NCBI GenBank assembly: GCA_024277725.1 | Contig: JAJRUP010000138.1 | Location: 1-43,553 of the forward strand | DNA from: a bacterium | GTDB lineage: Bacteria; CG2-30-53-67 | Length of the DNA: 43,553 bases | Direction of reading: 5' to 3' | Shown: positions 23,394-31,912 of the stretch, one piece after another | Layout of the letters: every line of letters begins with the position of its first letter | Position numbering within the stretch: position 1 is the stretch's first letter | Translations under genes and position numbers: made by a program | The notes under the pieces: generated by a model | Seen by the model: the letters and a program-made list of their open reading frames with translations, nothing else | Told to the model about the DNA's origin: nothing | The model's database searches: none

Positions 23394-24460
23394 TGGCGAC
23401 GGGATCGGATCAGGAAAAAACGGAGCGCGCAACTCCGAAAAAGAGAGAGGAAGCACGGGAACGCGGTCAGGTGGCCAAGAGTCGTGAAGTGGCATCGACG
23501 GCCGTCTATCTCTCCCTGCTTTTCGTCCTCTATTTTTTCAGCCCCTATTTTTTAAAGCACCTTTTAGGGTTGATGAAGGAGTTCCTTTCTCAGACGACCC
23601 AGGTGCAGATCACATCGGCGAACCTGATGCTTCTGACCTCCCAGGCCTTGATGCAGCTTTTCCAGATTTTGGCCCCGCTCTTTGCCGTTGCTTTTGTGAT
23701 GGGGTTTCTGGGGAACGTCCTGCAGTTTGGTTTTCTCCTCAGCGGGGAATCGCTGCGGCCGAAACTTGACAAGCTGAATGTTGTCAAGGGGATCGGGAGG
23801 ATGTTTTCGAAAAGTGCCCTGATTGAACTGCTCAAGTCGATTGCCAAGATCGTTGTGGTCGGTTTCCTGGCCTATTCCGTGGTCCGTGATGAATTCTTCC
23901 GGACCTTGCCGACCTTGGTCGATCTGGATGTCTGGGGGATCTTCTTCTATATTGCGAGGATCTCCTACAAGATTCTGGTCCATGTTCTCTGGTTTCTGAT
24001 CATTCTTTCCGCTGTCGATTACGCATTTCAGCGCTGGCAGTACGAGGAAGATTTGAAGATGACCAAACAGGAGGTGAAGGATGAATACAAGCAGCGGGAA
24101 GGGGACCCTCAGGTCAAGGCACGTGTCCGGAGCATTCAGCGGGAAATGGCCCGGAAACGCATGCTGGCCGATGTGCCTCTGGCCGATGTGGTGGTCACCA
24201 ACCCGACTCATCTTGCCGTTGCGTTGCAATATGATCCGGATAAGGGTGCCGCTCCCCGGGTGGTGGCCAAGGGGGCCGATTTCCTCGCCGAAAAGATCCG
24301 GAATATTGCGAAGGAGCATGGGGTGCCCCTGGTGGAAGACAAACCGTTGGCCCGGGCGCTTTACAAGGGGGTCAAGGTGGGGCAGTTGATTCCGGAAAGC
24401 CTCTACAAGTCTGTGGCGGAGATTCTCGCCTATGTCTACAGTCTGAAAGGAAAACGTTAA
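23393..24460 (+). CDS. flhB: Flagellar export switch protein FlhB
   Basis: FlhB is the export-gate protein whose self-cleavage lets the system change from hook to filament substrates. The 355-aa protein begins with the charged SDQEKTERATPKKREEARERGQV motif, has four membrane segments (about 35-55, 88-115, 145-165, 185-210), and a cytoplasmic domain with the autocleavage site NPTH at residues 270-273. The C-terminal part (PLVEDKPLARALYKGVKVGQLIPESLYKSVAEILAYVY) is complete, so it should be active. flhA starts directly after the stop codon. Confidence 0.97.
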   Translation: MATGSDQEKTERATPKKREEARERGQVAKSREVASTAVYLSLLFVLYFFSPYFLKHLLGLMKEFLSQTTQVQITSANLMLLTSQALMQLFQILAPLFAVAFVMGFLGNVLQFGFLLSGESLRPKLDKLNVVKGIGRMFSKSALIELLKSIAKIVVVGFLAYSVVRDEFFRTLPTLVDLDVWGIFFYIARISYKILVHVLWFLIILSAVDYAFQRWQYEEDLKMTKQEVKDEYKQREGDPQVKARVRSIQREMARKRMLADVPLADVVVTNPTHLAVALQYDPDKGAAPRVVAKGADFLAEKIRNIAKEHGVPLVEDKPLARALYKGVKVGQLIPESLYKSVAEILAYVYSLKGKR

Positions 24461-26524
24461 ATGCTGGAATTCTCGAAACGCTTTGGAAATCAGAGCGAAC
24501 TCTATCTTGCCGCGGGGATTGTGATGATCCTCGGGATCATGGTGGTCCCCATGCCGCCGGTGATCATGGATACCCTCCTTTTTTTCAATATCGCCTTTTC
24601 CCTCGTGATCCTGCTGGTCTCGATCTATACGGAACGGCCGCTTGATTTTTCGATCTTCCCCAGCGTCCTGCTCATGACGACCCTTTACCGACTATCGCTC
24701 AATGTCGCGTCGACCCGGCTAATTCTTCTCCATGGCGCGGATGGAACCAAGGCCGCCGGGAACATCATCCAGGCATTCGGGACCTTCGTGGTGGGAGGGA
24801 ACTATGTGGTCGGCATGGTCGTCTTCCTGATTCTGGTGATTATCAATTTTGTGGTGATTACCAAAGGCGCCGGCCGAATCGCCGAAGTCGGCGCACGGTT
24901 TACCCTGGATGCCCTGCCCGGCAAGCAGATGAGTATCGACGCCGATCTGAATGCGGGACTGATCGACGAAGCCCAGGCCCGCCGGCGGCGGAAGGATGTC
25001 GAGATGGAGGCGGATTTCTACGGGGCCATGGACGGTGCCAGCAAGTTCGTCCGGGGCGATGCCATTGCCGGGATCATTATTACGGTCATCAATATTGTGG
25101 GCGGGCTGGTGATCGGGGTCCTTCAGCAGCATATTTCCGTCAAGGAAGCGGCCCAGACCTATACCCTCCTGACGGTCGGGGACGGCCTGGTATCCCAGAT
25201 CCCCGCGTTGATTGTTTCCACGGCGGCCGGTCTGGTGGTGACCCATGCCGGGTCGGGAGGAAGCCTCGGGATTGCCGTGGTGCAGCAGCTCTTTTCCAAA
25301 ACCCGCCCGATCGCCGTGACGGCGGGGATCATGTTCCTCCTCGGTCTGGTCCCCGGCCTGCCGCAAATTCCCTTTCTTTTCTTCTCCATGGTGATGGGAG
25401 GGGCGGCATATTTCATGTATACCCGGCAGGAAAAGACCCGGAAAGAGGAGGAAGAGGAGGCCGCTGCACCGCCGCCGCCGGAACCGGAACGGATCGAGAG
25501 ACTCCTTCCCCTCGACCTGTTGGAAATGGAAATCGGTTACGGCCTGATTCCTCTGGTGGACCGGGAACGTGGCGGAGATCTGCTGGAGCGGATCCGGTCG
25601 GTGCGGCGTCAATTTGCTACGGAGATGGGGATCATCGTTCCGCCTCTGCATATTCGTGACAACCTGAAGCTGAAGGCCGGTGAGTATGTCTTCCAGATCA
25701 AAGGTGAAAGGGTAGACGGCGGTGAACTGATGATGAATCATCTCCTGGCGATGGACGGCGGCAACGTCAAGGAACGAATCAAGGGGGTGGAGACAACGGA
25801 ACCGGCCTTCGGTTTGCCGGCACTCTGGGTCGATGCCCAGGAGAAGGAACGGGCCCGGATGTCCGGATATTCCGTGGTGGACCATTCCACGGTTATTGCG
25901 ACGCACCTGACGGAGATGATCCGGAAACACGCCGACGAATTGTTGGGGCGGCAGGAGGTGCAGGTACTTCTGGATCATTTTTCCGAAGCCTACCCCAAGG
26001 TGGTGGAGGAACTGGTGCCCAATCTGCTGAGCCTCGGTGCCGTGCAGAAGGTGCTCCAGAATCTGCTACGGGAGCGGATTTCAATCCGGGATCTTAGAAC
26101 CATTCTGGAAACGCTGGCCGATCATGCCGAATACACCAAAGATACCGACCTGTTGACGGAATATGTCCGCCAGAAACTGGGGCGATCGATTACCCGGCCT
26201 TACATGGACCCGGCCGGGGAGCTTCGAGTGATTACCCTCGATCATCAGGTGGAAGACCAGATCTCCGAGTCGATCACCCGTCATGAACAGGGGACCGTCC
26301 TGGCCATGGATCCCGGTGCGGCGCAAAAAGTCATCAGCCGTATCGGCAAGGCAATGGAGAAGGTTGCCGCCATGAATATCGAACCGGTCCTGCTCTGTTC
26401 CCCCGGTATCCGGATGGTTCTGCGGAAAATGACGGAACGGTTTCTACCGGACCTGGTTGTTCTTTCTCATTCCGAGGTCGCTCCGAACGTGAAAATACAA
26501 TCTGTTGCGTCAGTGAGGATGTGA
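24461..26524 (+). CDS. flhA: Flagellar export protein FlhA
   Basis: FlhA forms the nine-membered ring that receives cargo and chaperones. The 687-aa product has eight predicted N-terminal membrane segments to about residue 320, including the family blocks FPSVLLMTTLYRLSLNVASTRLIL and GAGRIAEVGARFTLDALPGKQMSIDADLNAGLIDEAQARRRR, a proline-rich linker (AAAPPPPEPERIE, about 338-350), and a C-terminal cytoplasmic domain to the end. Length is normal. There is no gap after flhB and one base before flhF. Confidence 0.97.
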   Translation: MLEFSKRFGNQSELYLAAGIVMILGIMVVPMPPVIMDTLLFFNIAFSLVILLVSIYTERPLDFSIFPSVLLMTTLYRLSLNVASTRLILLHGADGTKAAGNIIQAFGTFVVGGNYVVGMVVFLILVIINFVVITKGAGRIAEVGARFTLDALPGKQMSIDADLNAGLIDEAQARRRRKDVEMEADFYGAMDGASKFVRGDAIAGIIITVINIVGGLVIGVLQQHISVKEAAQTYTLLTVGDGLVSQIPALIVSTAAGLVVTHAGSGGSLGIAVVQQLFSKTRPIAVTAGIMFLLGLVPGLPQIPFLFFSMVMGGAAYFMYTRQEKTRKEEEEEAAAPPPPEPERIERLLPLDLLEMEIGYGLIPLVDRERGGDLLERIRSVRRQFATEMGIIVPPLHIRDNLKLKAGEYVFQIKGERVDGGELMMNHLLAMDGGNVKERIKGVETTEPAFGLPALWVDAQEKERARMSGYSVVDHSTVIATHLTEMIRKHADELLGRQEVQVLLDHFSEAYPKVVEELVPNLLSLGAVQKVLQNLLRERISIRDLRTILETLADHAEYTKDTDLLTEYVRQKLGRSITRPYMDPAGELRVITLDHQVEDQISESITRHEQGTVLAMDPGAAQKVISRIGKAMEKVAAMNIEPVLLCSPGIRMVLRKMTERFLPDLVVLSHSEVAPNVKIQSVASVRM

Positions 26525-26525
26525 T

Positions 26526-27809
26526 ATGCAGATTAAAAAATATGAAGCCGTCGACATGCCCTCTGCAGTACGGATGATCAAAAACGATCTCGGTGCGGAT
26601 GCGGTGATCCTCTCCACCCGGAATATCCGGAAGGGCAAGGGGACCTTCGGTCTTTTCGGCCGGTCGATGGTGGAGGTCACGGCGGCCGTGGATCGTGACC
26701 CGCAGCCGCGGGAGACACAACGATTCGGCCGTACTCTTTCCGAGACGATGCACCGTGCGCCCCGGCCTTCTCTCGAAGCGCTTCCGGGCTGGCTGAACCC
26801 CTTACGTCAGGATCTTCAGGAGCTGCGGGAAGAGATGGATGTTCTCCAATCCCACCGTTTTGATTCACAGGAGCTCCAGGGGCTGATGGAGGAACTGAGT
26901 GCCGTCAAGGAGATGATGAAAACCCGTTTTCTCGCGGGCAGGGACGAGGCATGCGCACATTATCCGGAGCATCTTCGGAGAATGGCGCAACGTCTCATGG
27001 AGAATGACGTGTCGCCCGCCATCGTGGACAAACTGATCCAGGGGATTACGCAGCGGCTCCCGGCATCCAACTACGGAACGGACAACAAGGTGGAAGGTGC
27101 CGTCCGCAGGGTCCTGCGCAATCTTTTCCGGGTGCAACGGGGGATCAGCCGGGAAGGTGCAGGGCCGAAGAAGGTTGCCCTGATCGGTCCAACCGGCGTA
27201 GGCAAGACGACAACCATCGCCAAGATTGCTGCGGAAAGCGCGCTGGCACAAAATGAGCGGGTCGCTCTGGTGACGGTCGATACCTACCGGATTGCCGCCA
27301 TTGAACAGTTGAAGATCTATGCCCGGATCATCGGGATCCCCGTTGATGTGGTGGTCCGGCCGGAGGACCTGCACCGGGTTTTCGAAAAACATCGGGACAA
27401 GGATCTCATCCTGCTCGACACGGCGGGACGCAGCCACCGGAACCGGGCGCAGATCCTGGAACTGGAAAGGGTACTCAAGGGAGAAGAGGAGGTGGAGCGC
27501 CATCTGGTCCTCAGTGCAACGACCAAGCAGTCCGACCTGAGTCGTATCCTCCGGAACTTCAAACCGGTCGGGTTTGACTGTTTGATATTTTCAAAGATCG
27601 ATGAGGGGAGTCGTTTCGGAACATTCCTGAATGCCGCCCTGCAGGCCGGAAAACCGATTTCCTATCTGACCGATGGTCAACGGGTGCCCGAGGATCTCCA
27701 CATCCCCCGGGTCGAGGACCTGATCCAGCTGGTCCTGGCGCCCAACCGTGTCCGTCTCTCCTCACCGATTCTGGAAATGAAACCAAAGACCCTGACCGCC
27801 ATGCAATGA
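26526..27809 (+). CDS. flhF: SRP-like GTPase FlhF
   Basis: FlhF is a signal-recognition-particle type GTPase that marks the place of flagellum assembly, usually a cell pole. The 427-aa product has a basic N-terminal B domain (KKYEAVDMPSAVRMIKNDLGADAVILSTRNI), a helical N domain, and a G domain with G1 GPTGVGKTTTIAKIA (from residue 221), VDTYRIAAIEQLKIYARIIGIP, G3 LLDTAGRS and the G4-like SKIDEGSRFG. It follows flhA by one base and precedes flhG. The FlhF/FlhG pair suggests a polar flagellum with controlled number. Confidence 0.96.
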   Translation: MQIKKYEAVDMPSAVRMIKNDLGADAVILSTRNIRKGKGTFGLFGRSMVEVTAAVDRDPQPRETQRFGRTLSETMHRAPRPSLEALPGWLNPLRQDLQELREEMDVLQSHRFDSQELQGLMEELSAVKEMMKTRFLAGRDEACAHYPEHLRRMAQRLMENDVSPAIVDKLIQGITQRLPASNYGTDNKVEGAVRRVLRNLFRVQRGISREGAGPKKVALIGPTGVGKTTTIAKIAAESALAQNERVALVTVDTYRIAAIEQLKIYARIIGIPVDVVVRPEDLHRVFEKHRDKDLILLDTAGRSHRNRAQILELERVLKGEEEVERHLVLSATTKQSDLSRILRNFKPVGFDCLIFSKIDEGSRFGTFLNAALQAGKPISYLTDGQRVPEDLHIPRVEDLIQLVLAPNRVRLSSPILEMKPKTLTAMQ

Positions 27810-27846
27810 ATGGCGCCGGGAATCATACGTGAAGATGGAGGAAAAT

Positions 27847-28716
27847 ATGGATCAGGCCGGGACATTGCGTACCATCAGCAATCAAAAGAAGGGAGACGAA
27901 GGACCGAAAAAACAGGTGAAGGTTATTGCCGTGACCAGCGGAAAAGGCGGCGTTGGAAAGACCAATGTCGTGGCCAATCTGGCCTATACACTTTCCGTTC
28001 TGAACCGGAAAAAGGTCATGATTCTCGATGCCGATCTCGGCTTGGGGAATCTTGATATCCTCTTGGGACTGGCACCCGAATACAACCTGTCCGACGTACT
28101 CGAAGGGCGGAAGAATATCCGGGAGATCGTTCTGGAAGGACCGGGGGGGATCAAGATCCTTCCGGCCGGTTCCGGGATTCAGGCGATTACGGAACTGGGC
28201 CGGGCGGACAAGGCCAATCTGCTGACACAGATCGATGAACTGGAAGAGGAGATTGATTTTCTTTTTATCGATACGGCAGCGGGGATCTCGTCCAATGTCA
28301 TGTTTTTTAATGTGGCGGCTCAGGAGATCCTGGTGGTGGCCTCTCCGGAACCGACCTCGATTACCGATGCCTATGCGTTGATGAAGGTCCTGTCCCAGGA
28401 ATATGCTGAGAACCACTTCAAGTTGCTCGTCAATTCCGTGAAGAACGAAGCCGAGGCCAAGGCGGTATACAAAAAGCTCTGCACCGTGGCGGATCGTTTT
28501 CTGAATATCTCCATCGACTATTTCGGTTTTGTCGTGTCCGACCCGGTGGTGACCCGGGCCGTACTGCAACAGAAGGCGGTTACGGAGTCTTTCCCGGGGT
28601 CTCCGGCGAGTCTCTGTTTCCGCAGGATGGCATGCAGACTTTCGGACAGCAGTGAACCGGTTACTGCCGGTGGGAATGTACAGTTTTTCTGGAAGCGGAT
28701 CTTTCAAATGGTTTAG
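27847..28716 (+). CDS. flhG: MinD-like ATPase FlhG (FleN/YlxH)
   Basis: FlhG is a MinD/ParA-type ATPase that limits flagellar number and stimulates FlhF. The ATG at 27847 follows GGAGGA; an in-frame GTG at 27829 would add six residues. The 289-aa product has a short N-terminal tail of the type that stimulates FlhF (DQAGTLRTISNQKK), the deviant Walker A KGGVGKTNVVANLA, MILDADLGLGNLDILLGL, the Walker B-like FLFIDTAAGISSNV, and a C-terminal helix (FFWKRIFQMV) that may bind membranes. In FleN-type proteins this ATPase also represses the flagellar master regulator; that is possible here but unproven. Confidence 0.94.
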   Translation: MDQAGTLRTISNQKKGDEGPKKQVKVIAVTSGKGGVGKTNVVANLAYTLSVLNRKKVMILDADLGLGNLDILLGLAPEYNLSDVLEGRKNIREIVLEGPGGIKILPAGSGIQAITELGRADKANLLTQIDELEEEIDFLFIDTAAGISSNVMFFNVAAQEILVVASPEPTSITDAYALMKVLSQEYAENHFKLLVNSVKNEAEAKAVYKKLCTVADRFLNISIDYFGFVVSDPVVTRAVLQQKAVTESFPGSPASLCFRRMACRLSDSSEPVTAGGNVQFFWKRIFQMV

Positions 28717-28839
28717 GGGGCCTGTTCGTAAATACGGTGAAGCACCGAGAAGGCCTGCCTCTGCGTTGCTTGTCTGCGTGCGGCGCTTCCGTACAGGCAG
28801 GCACGCAGACAGGCCGCCGTATTTACGAATCGGGCCGCT
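28717..28839. repeat. Dispersed repeat family B, copy 2, with inverted ends (flhG-fliA gap)
   Basis: A non-coding element of about 120 bp with perfect 11-bp inverted ends, CGTAAATACGG (28727-28737) and CCGTATTTACG (28817-28827). Inside it are further inverted pairs, TCTGCGTGC/GCACGCAGA and GCCTGCCT/AGGCAGGC. Related copies lie at 11224-11300 and about 41506-41684. It looks like a small palindromic mobile repeat without coding capacity. It supplies most of the gap between flhG and fliA, and an in-frame upstream extension of fliA would be translated from it. Confidence 0.72.
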
Positions 28840-28853
28840 TAGAGGATCAGGTG

Positions 28854-29606
28854 ATGAACAAGACACAACGGGCGACCTTGAATGTAACGGAAACCTTTGA
28901 CCCCTCCAAAAGGGATGAACTGATTCTGGCCTATGCGCCGCAGATCAAGTATATCGCCCATCGTCTGGCCATGCGTTTGCCGCCCCATGTCGAAGTGGAC
29001 GATTTGATCAGTTCCGGTGTGATCGGTCTCATCGATGCCATCGAGAAATTTGATCCGAGTCGGGAAATCCAGTTTAAAACCTATGCGGAATTCCGGATCA
29101 AGGGGGCGATGCTCGACGATCTTCGCTCCCAGGACTGGATCCCCCGTTCCGTACGGCAGAAGGCGGCGGCGTTGGAACGAACCTATGCCGAAATCGAGCA
29201 ACGGGAAGGACGTGCGGCGACGAATGAGGAAGTGGCCGAGGCCCTCGATATGACGATGGATGCTTTTTACGACCTTATGAGTCGGGTGAAAGGGCTCTCG
29301 TTGATCAGCATCGAATGCGGCGATGAGGACAATATCCTGAATCGAAGGATCTTTGAATCGCTCTCCGGTGACCCCGAGGACAATCCGCTCTCGTTTATTA
29401 AGAGAAAGGAGTTGCAGCAGATCATCGCCCGCAATATCGAGGCGCTACCGGAAAGCGAAAAGATGGTCGTCTCCCTCTATTATTACGATGAACTGACCAT
29501 GAAGGAGATTGGAAAAGTTCTTTCCATTACCGAATCACGGGTTTCCCAGATCCATACCCAGGCGATGCTGCGGTTGCGCGGAAAACTCAAGAAAGAATTA
29601 AAGTAA
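28854..29606 (+). CDS. fliA: Flagellar sigma factor FliA (sigma-28)
   Basis: FliA directs transcription of late flagellar and chemotaxis genes and is normally held by FlgM (not in this window). I start at ATG 28854, behind AGAGGATCAGG; an open frame reaches back to 28737 but only through a repeat element. The 250-aa product shows sigma region 2 (YAPQIKYIAHRLAMRLPPHVEVDDLISSGVIGLIDAIEKFDPSREIQFKTYAEFRIKGAMLDDLR as its familiar run), region 3 and region 4 with the helix-turn-helix LTMKEIGKVLSITESRVSQIHTQAMLRLRGKL. Length is normal. Confidence 0.95.
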   Translation: MNKTQRATLNVTETFDPSKRDELILAYAPQIKYIAHRLAMRLPPHVEVDDLISSGVIGLIDAIEKFDPSREIQFKTYAEFRIKGAMLDDLRSQDWIPRSVRQKAAALERTYAEIEQREGRAATNEEVAEALDMTMDAFYDLMSRVKGLSLISIECGDEDNILNRRIFESLSGDPEDNPLSFIKRKELQQIIARNIEALPESEKMVVSLYYYDELTMKEIGKVLSITESRVSQIHTQAMLRLRGKLKKELK

Positions 29607-29689
29607 TAAAAACAACTAATTGAAAGACAAACTTCATGAGTTTGTGTAAGAAAACCTCGGAAGTTTTCCGCAACATAATTAAAAAAGAC

Positions 29690-29717
29690 TCAAGTGATTA
29701 ACTGTAAGTTCCGATAG
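29690..29717 (+). promoter_or_regulatory. Possible sigma-28 (FliA) promoter
   Basis: TCAAGTGA, 12 bases, then TCCGATAG resembles the FliA consensus TAAAGTTT-N11-GCCGATAA, with CCGATA intact. It lies about 260 bp upstream of the HEAT-repeat gene that begins the chemotaxis operon. The -35 part is imperfect and the long distance is a weakness. Confidence 0.35.
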
Positions 29718-29847
29718 AGAAATGCAGATGAAATTCCGAGAAAGAAATCTCACCACGGCCGGAATCGGGAGCGGGGCCGGCAGATTCGTTTGTGGTTCAT
29801 CGTAGAAACCCACTGGATGGATTCTTTTGAGTTCATCGGACGGGGCG

Positions 29848-29954
29848 AGGGCGGATAAGCCCCGGCCGGGGGGATCATTTGACCGCAGGATCCCTTCGTG
29901 TAAGGACCGCCTCGGCCGGTGAGGAAAAAGTCGTTCTGCGACTTTTTGCGAGGT
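29848..29954. repeat. Dispersed repeat family A, copy 2
   Basis: This copy is shorter than copy 1 but shares its left end, the CATTTGACC core and the right end. Its right end carries a perfect 9-bp hairpin, AAAAAGTCG (29925-29933) and CGACTTTTT (29939-29947), 5-nt loop. The stem ends in T5 on either strand, so it could act as a weak two-way terminator. Similar AAAAAGTCG...CGACTTTTT elements are, to my knowledge, common in deltaproteobacterial genomes. Confidence 0.7.
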
Positions 29955-29976
29955 TACCCTATTTGGAGCAGGATGT

Positions 29977-31908
29977 ATGATGTTGCAGGTGGAACGGGAA
30001 CTTCAGGAGTTGCTCACTCAGCTGAGGGAGAAAGACCCTGCGTTGCGCAGGCAGGCCGCCCGTTTATTGGGGGTGACAGGCAATCCCAAGGCGGTCCCGG
30101 CCCTGGTCCGGGCGCTGGAAGATCCTCATCGCGGTTGTCAGGAAGCCGCCATGGATGCCCTCGTCCGCATTGATGGAGAAGAGACCATAAAGGAACTTAC
30201 GAGGCTGGCCTCCGGCGGGAAGGTCTACGCGCGAAATGCGGCGTTCGAAATTCTGGAACAGATCGGGCGGGATGTACCGGCACTCCTGATGCATCTTCTC
30301 GAGGATGAGAATGATACCATCCGGATCATTGCGGCCGGCATCTTTGGGCATCTGAAGACCGAAGAAGCGGTTCTCCCCCTGACGAAGCTTCTGTTCGATC
30401 ACAATCCCAACGTACGTTGTGCTGCACTGAACGCCTTGGGAACGATCGGTGACCGGGAAGCGCTCCCCAGCATCCGGGTGTATCTGGAGGATCCGGAAGA
30501 ATGGGTCCGCTTTTCCTGTATTCAGGCCCTGGGAAATCTTCGGGATCAGGTCTCCTTCCCGACACTGCTGAAACTTCTGGAGGGCGATGTTGCCGAACCG
30601 ATCTGCTGGGTGGCCGTGGAGGCACTGGGGAAGATCGGCGGTCTTAAAGCCGTGCCGAAAATGCTGGACCTGCTTCCCCGCGCCACACTGCTGGTGCAGC
30701 ACCAGATTGTGCATCATCTGGTCCGGATTGCGTTGGAACACCCCGGGGAAGATACAAGCCGGGTCGAAGCCTTCGCACCTTATGAGACATATTTTATCGA
30801 AGCCTTAAAAAGTCCACAGAAGGAAGTCCAGGATTCTGCGGTTCAGGGGTTGGAGTGGATCGGTACGGCTCAGGCCGTTGTTCCCCTGATGGCCTTCGCC
30901 CCGACCCTCCATGAATATACCGAAGAAGAGCGTGTCAACGGTCTTCGAAAGGCTTTAACGGCGATCGGCGAATCGGACGATCTTATACAGATTCTCTTCG
31001 AGGCGGCCTCTGCGGAGTGTTCGGACGAACTTTCCCTGAAGTTGGCCGGGGAGGTTCTGGGGAGATTGAAGGAAGTACGCGCCGTACCGGCCATTCTTCA
31101 ACATCTTACAGGATTCTCCGAGCCCGTTCGGCGTGTCATGACTCAGGCGTTGGGAAGGATCGGGGATCCCCTGGCCTGTCCGCCCCTGGTGGCGCTTTTG
31201 AAAGACGGAAACGGTCATGTGCGCAGGGAGGCTGCATGTTCGCTCGGCTGGATCGGCGACGAACAGGCTGTTCTTCCTCTATTTGAATCCCTCGATCGGG
31301 AGGAGTTCATGGATGTCCGGGAAACGATCCTGGATGCCCTCGTTGCCATCGGTGGAGCCCGGGTGAAGGAAAAATTCCGGGAATTCATCTTTTATCCTGA
31401 TCCCAACATCCAGGCTCTGGCCATCCAGGGAATCGGACTTTTGGGGGATACAGAGGCCTGTGATCACCTCATCGCCATCTTAGGGGATGAGAACGAACAG
31501 ATCCGCCTCAAAGTCGTCGAATGCCTGGGCAGGCTTGATTGCGACCGGATGATGGAACCGTTGATTTACGCCTTGAACGATGAAAATGAATAAGTGCGTC
31601 TTTCGGCAATTGCTGTCCTTTCCGAGCGTCCTTCGACAACGGTTGTGCGCTCTTTGATGGACGCACTCTATGACGGTAATCATTGGGTCGCCTTCAAGGC
31701 TGCCGATGCATTGGGTCGGATCGCCGACCCCATGGCGGTAGAAACAATGATGGACCTGCTGGAAGAAACCGAAGACGTCCCTTTGAAGGTTGCCTTGATC
31801 CGTGCCTTGAAGAAGATGGGCGATCCACGCTCTGAAACGATTCTGCGAAAGATGGAGCATGATCCGAACCCGGATGTCCGTACTCTTTTTGCGGAAGAAG
31901 GGGAGTAA
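29977..31908 (+). pseudogene. HEAT-repeat protein gene split by an in-frame TAA
   Basis: The frame from 29977 runs through at least a dozen HEAT/PBS-lyase type repeats of about 31 residues (pattern A-x-x-L-x-x-L-G-x-[IL]-[GK]-[DS]; for example ALNALGTIGDREALPSI and QALGRIGDPLACPPLV). A TAA at 31591-31593 breaks it in mid-repeat (LIYALNDENE-stop-VRLSAIAVLSE), and the same frame continues with two or three more repeats to 31908. A neighbouring repeat reads DENEQIRLK, so CAA (Gln) is the natural codon at the stop. A GTG directly after the TAA could allow restart, but there is no good ribosome site. The 538-residue first part may still fold. The start follows GGAGCAGGA. It is probably a scaffold tied to chemotaxis because the cheR start lies 4 bp after its stop; role unknown. 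Confidence 0.82.
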
Positions 31909-31912
31909 CCCG

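Larger units (their letters stand above)
29607..29976 (+). other. 370-bp gap between fliA and the chemotaxis operon
   Basis: I find no gene here. The left part is AT-rich with a weak hairpin ACAAACT/AGTTTGT near 29627-29646 that lacks a T-run, so termination after fliA is unclear. The middle has a possible sigma-28 promoter (29690-29717). The right part, 29848-29954, is family A repeat copy 2. A GGAGCAGGA ribosome site for the next gene lies at 29964-29972. Confidence 0.6.

Noticed and set aside
28737-28853. N-terminal extension of FliA by 39 residues
   Set aside because: It would be translated from repeat family B; the ATG at 28854 has its own ribosome site and fits the family length.
11823-31908. 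Genome-wide reassignment of TAA/TAG to glutamine
   Set aside because: Many intact genes here end at TAA or TAG exactly where their families end (fliG, flgB, motB, flhG, fliL), so the two internal stops need a local explanation.
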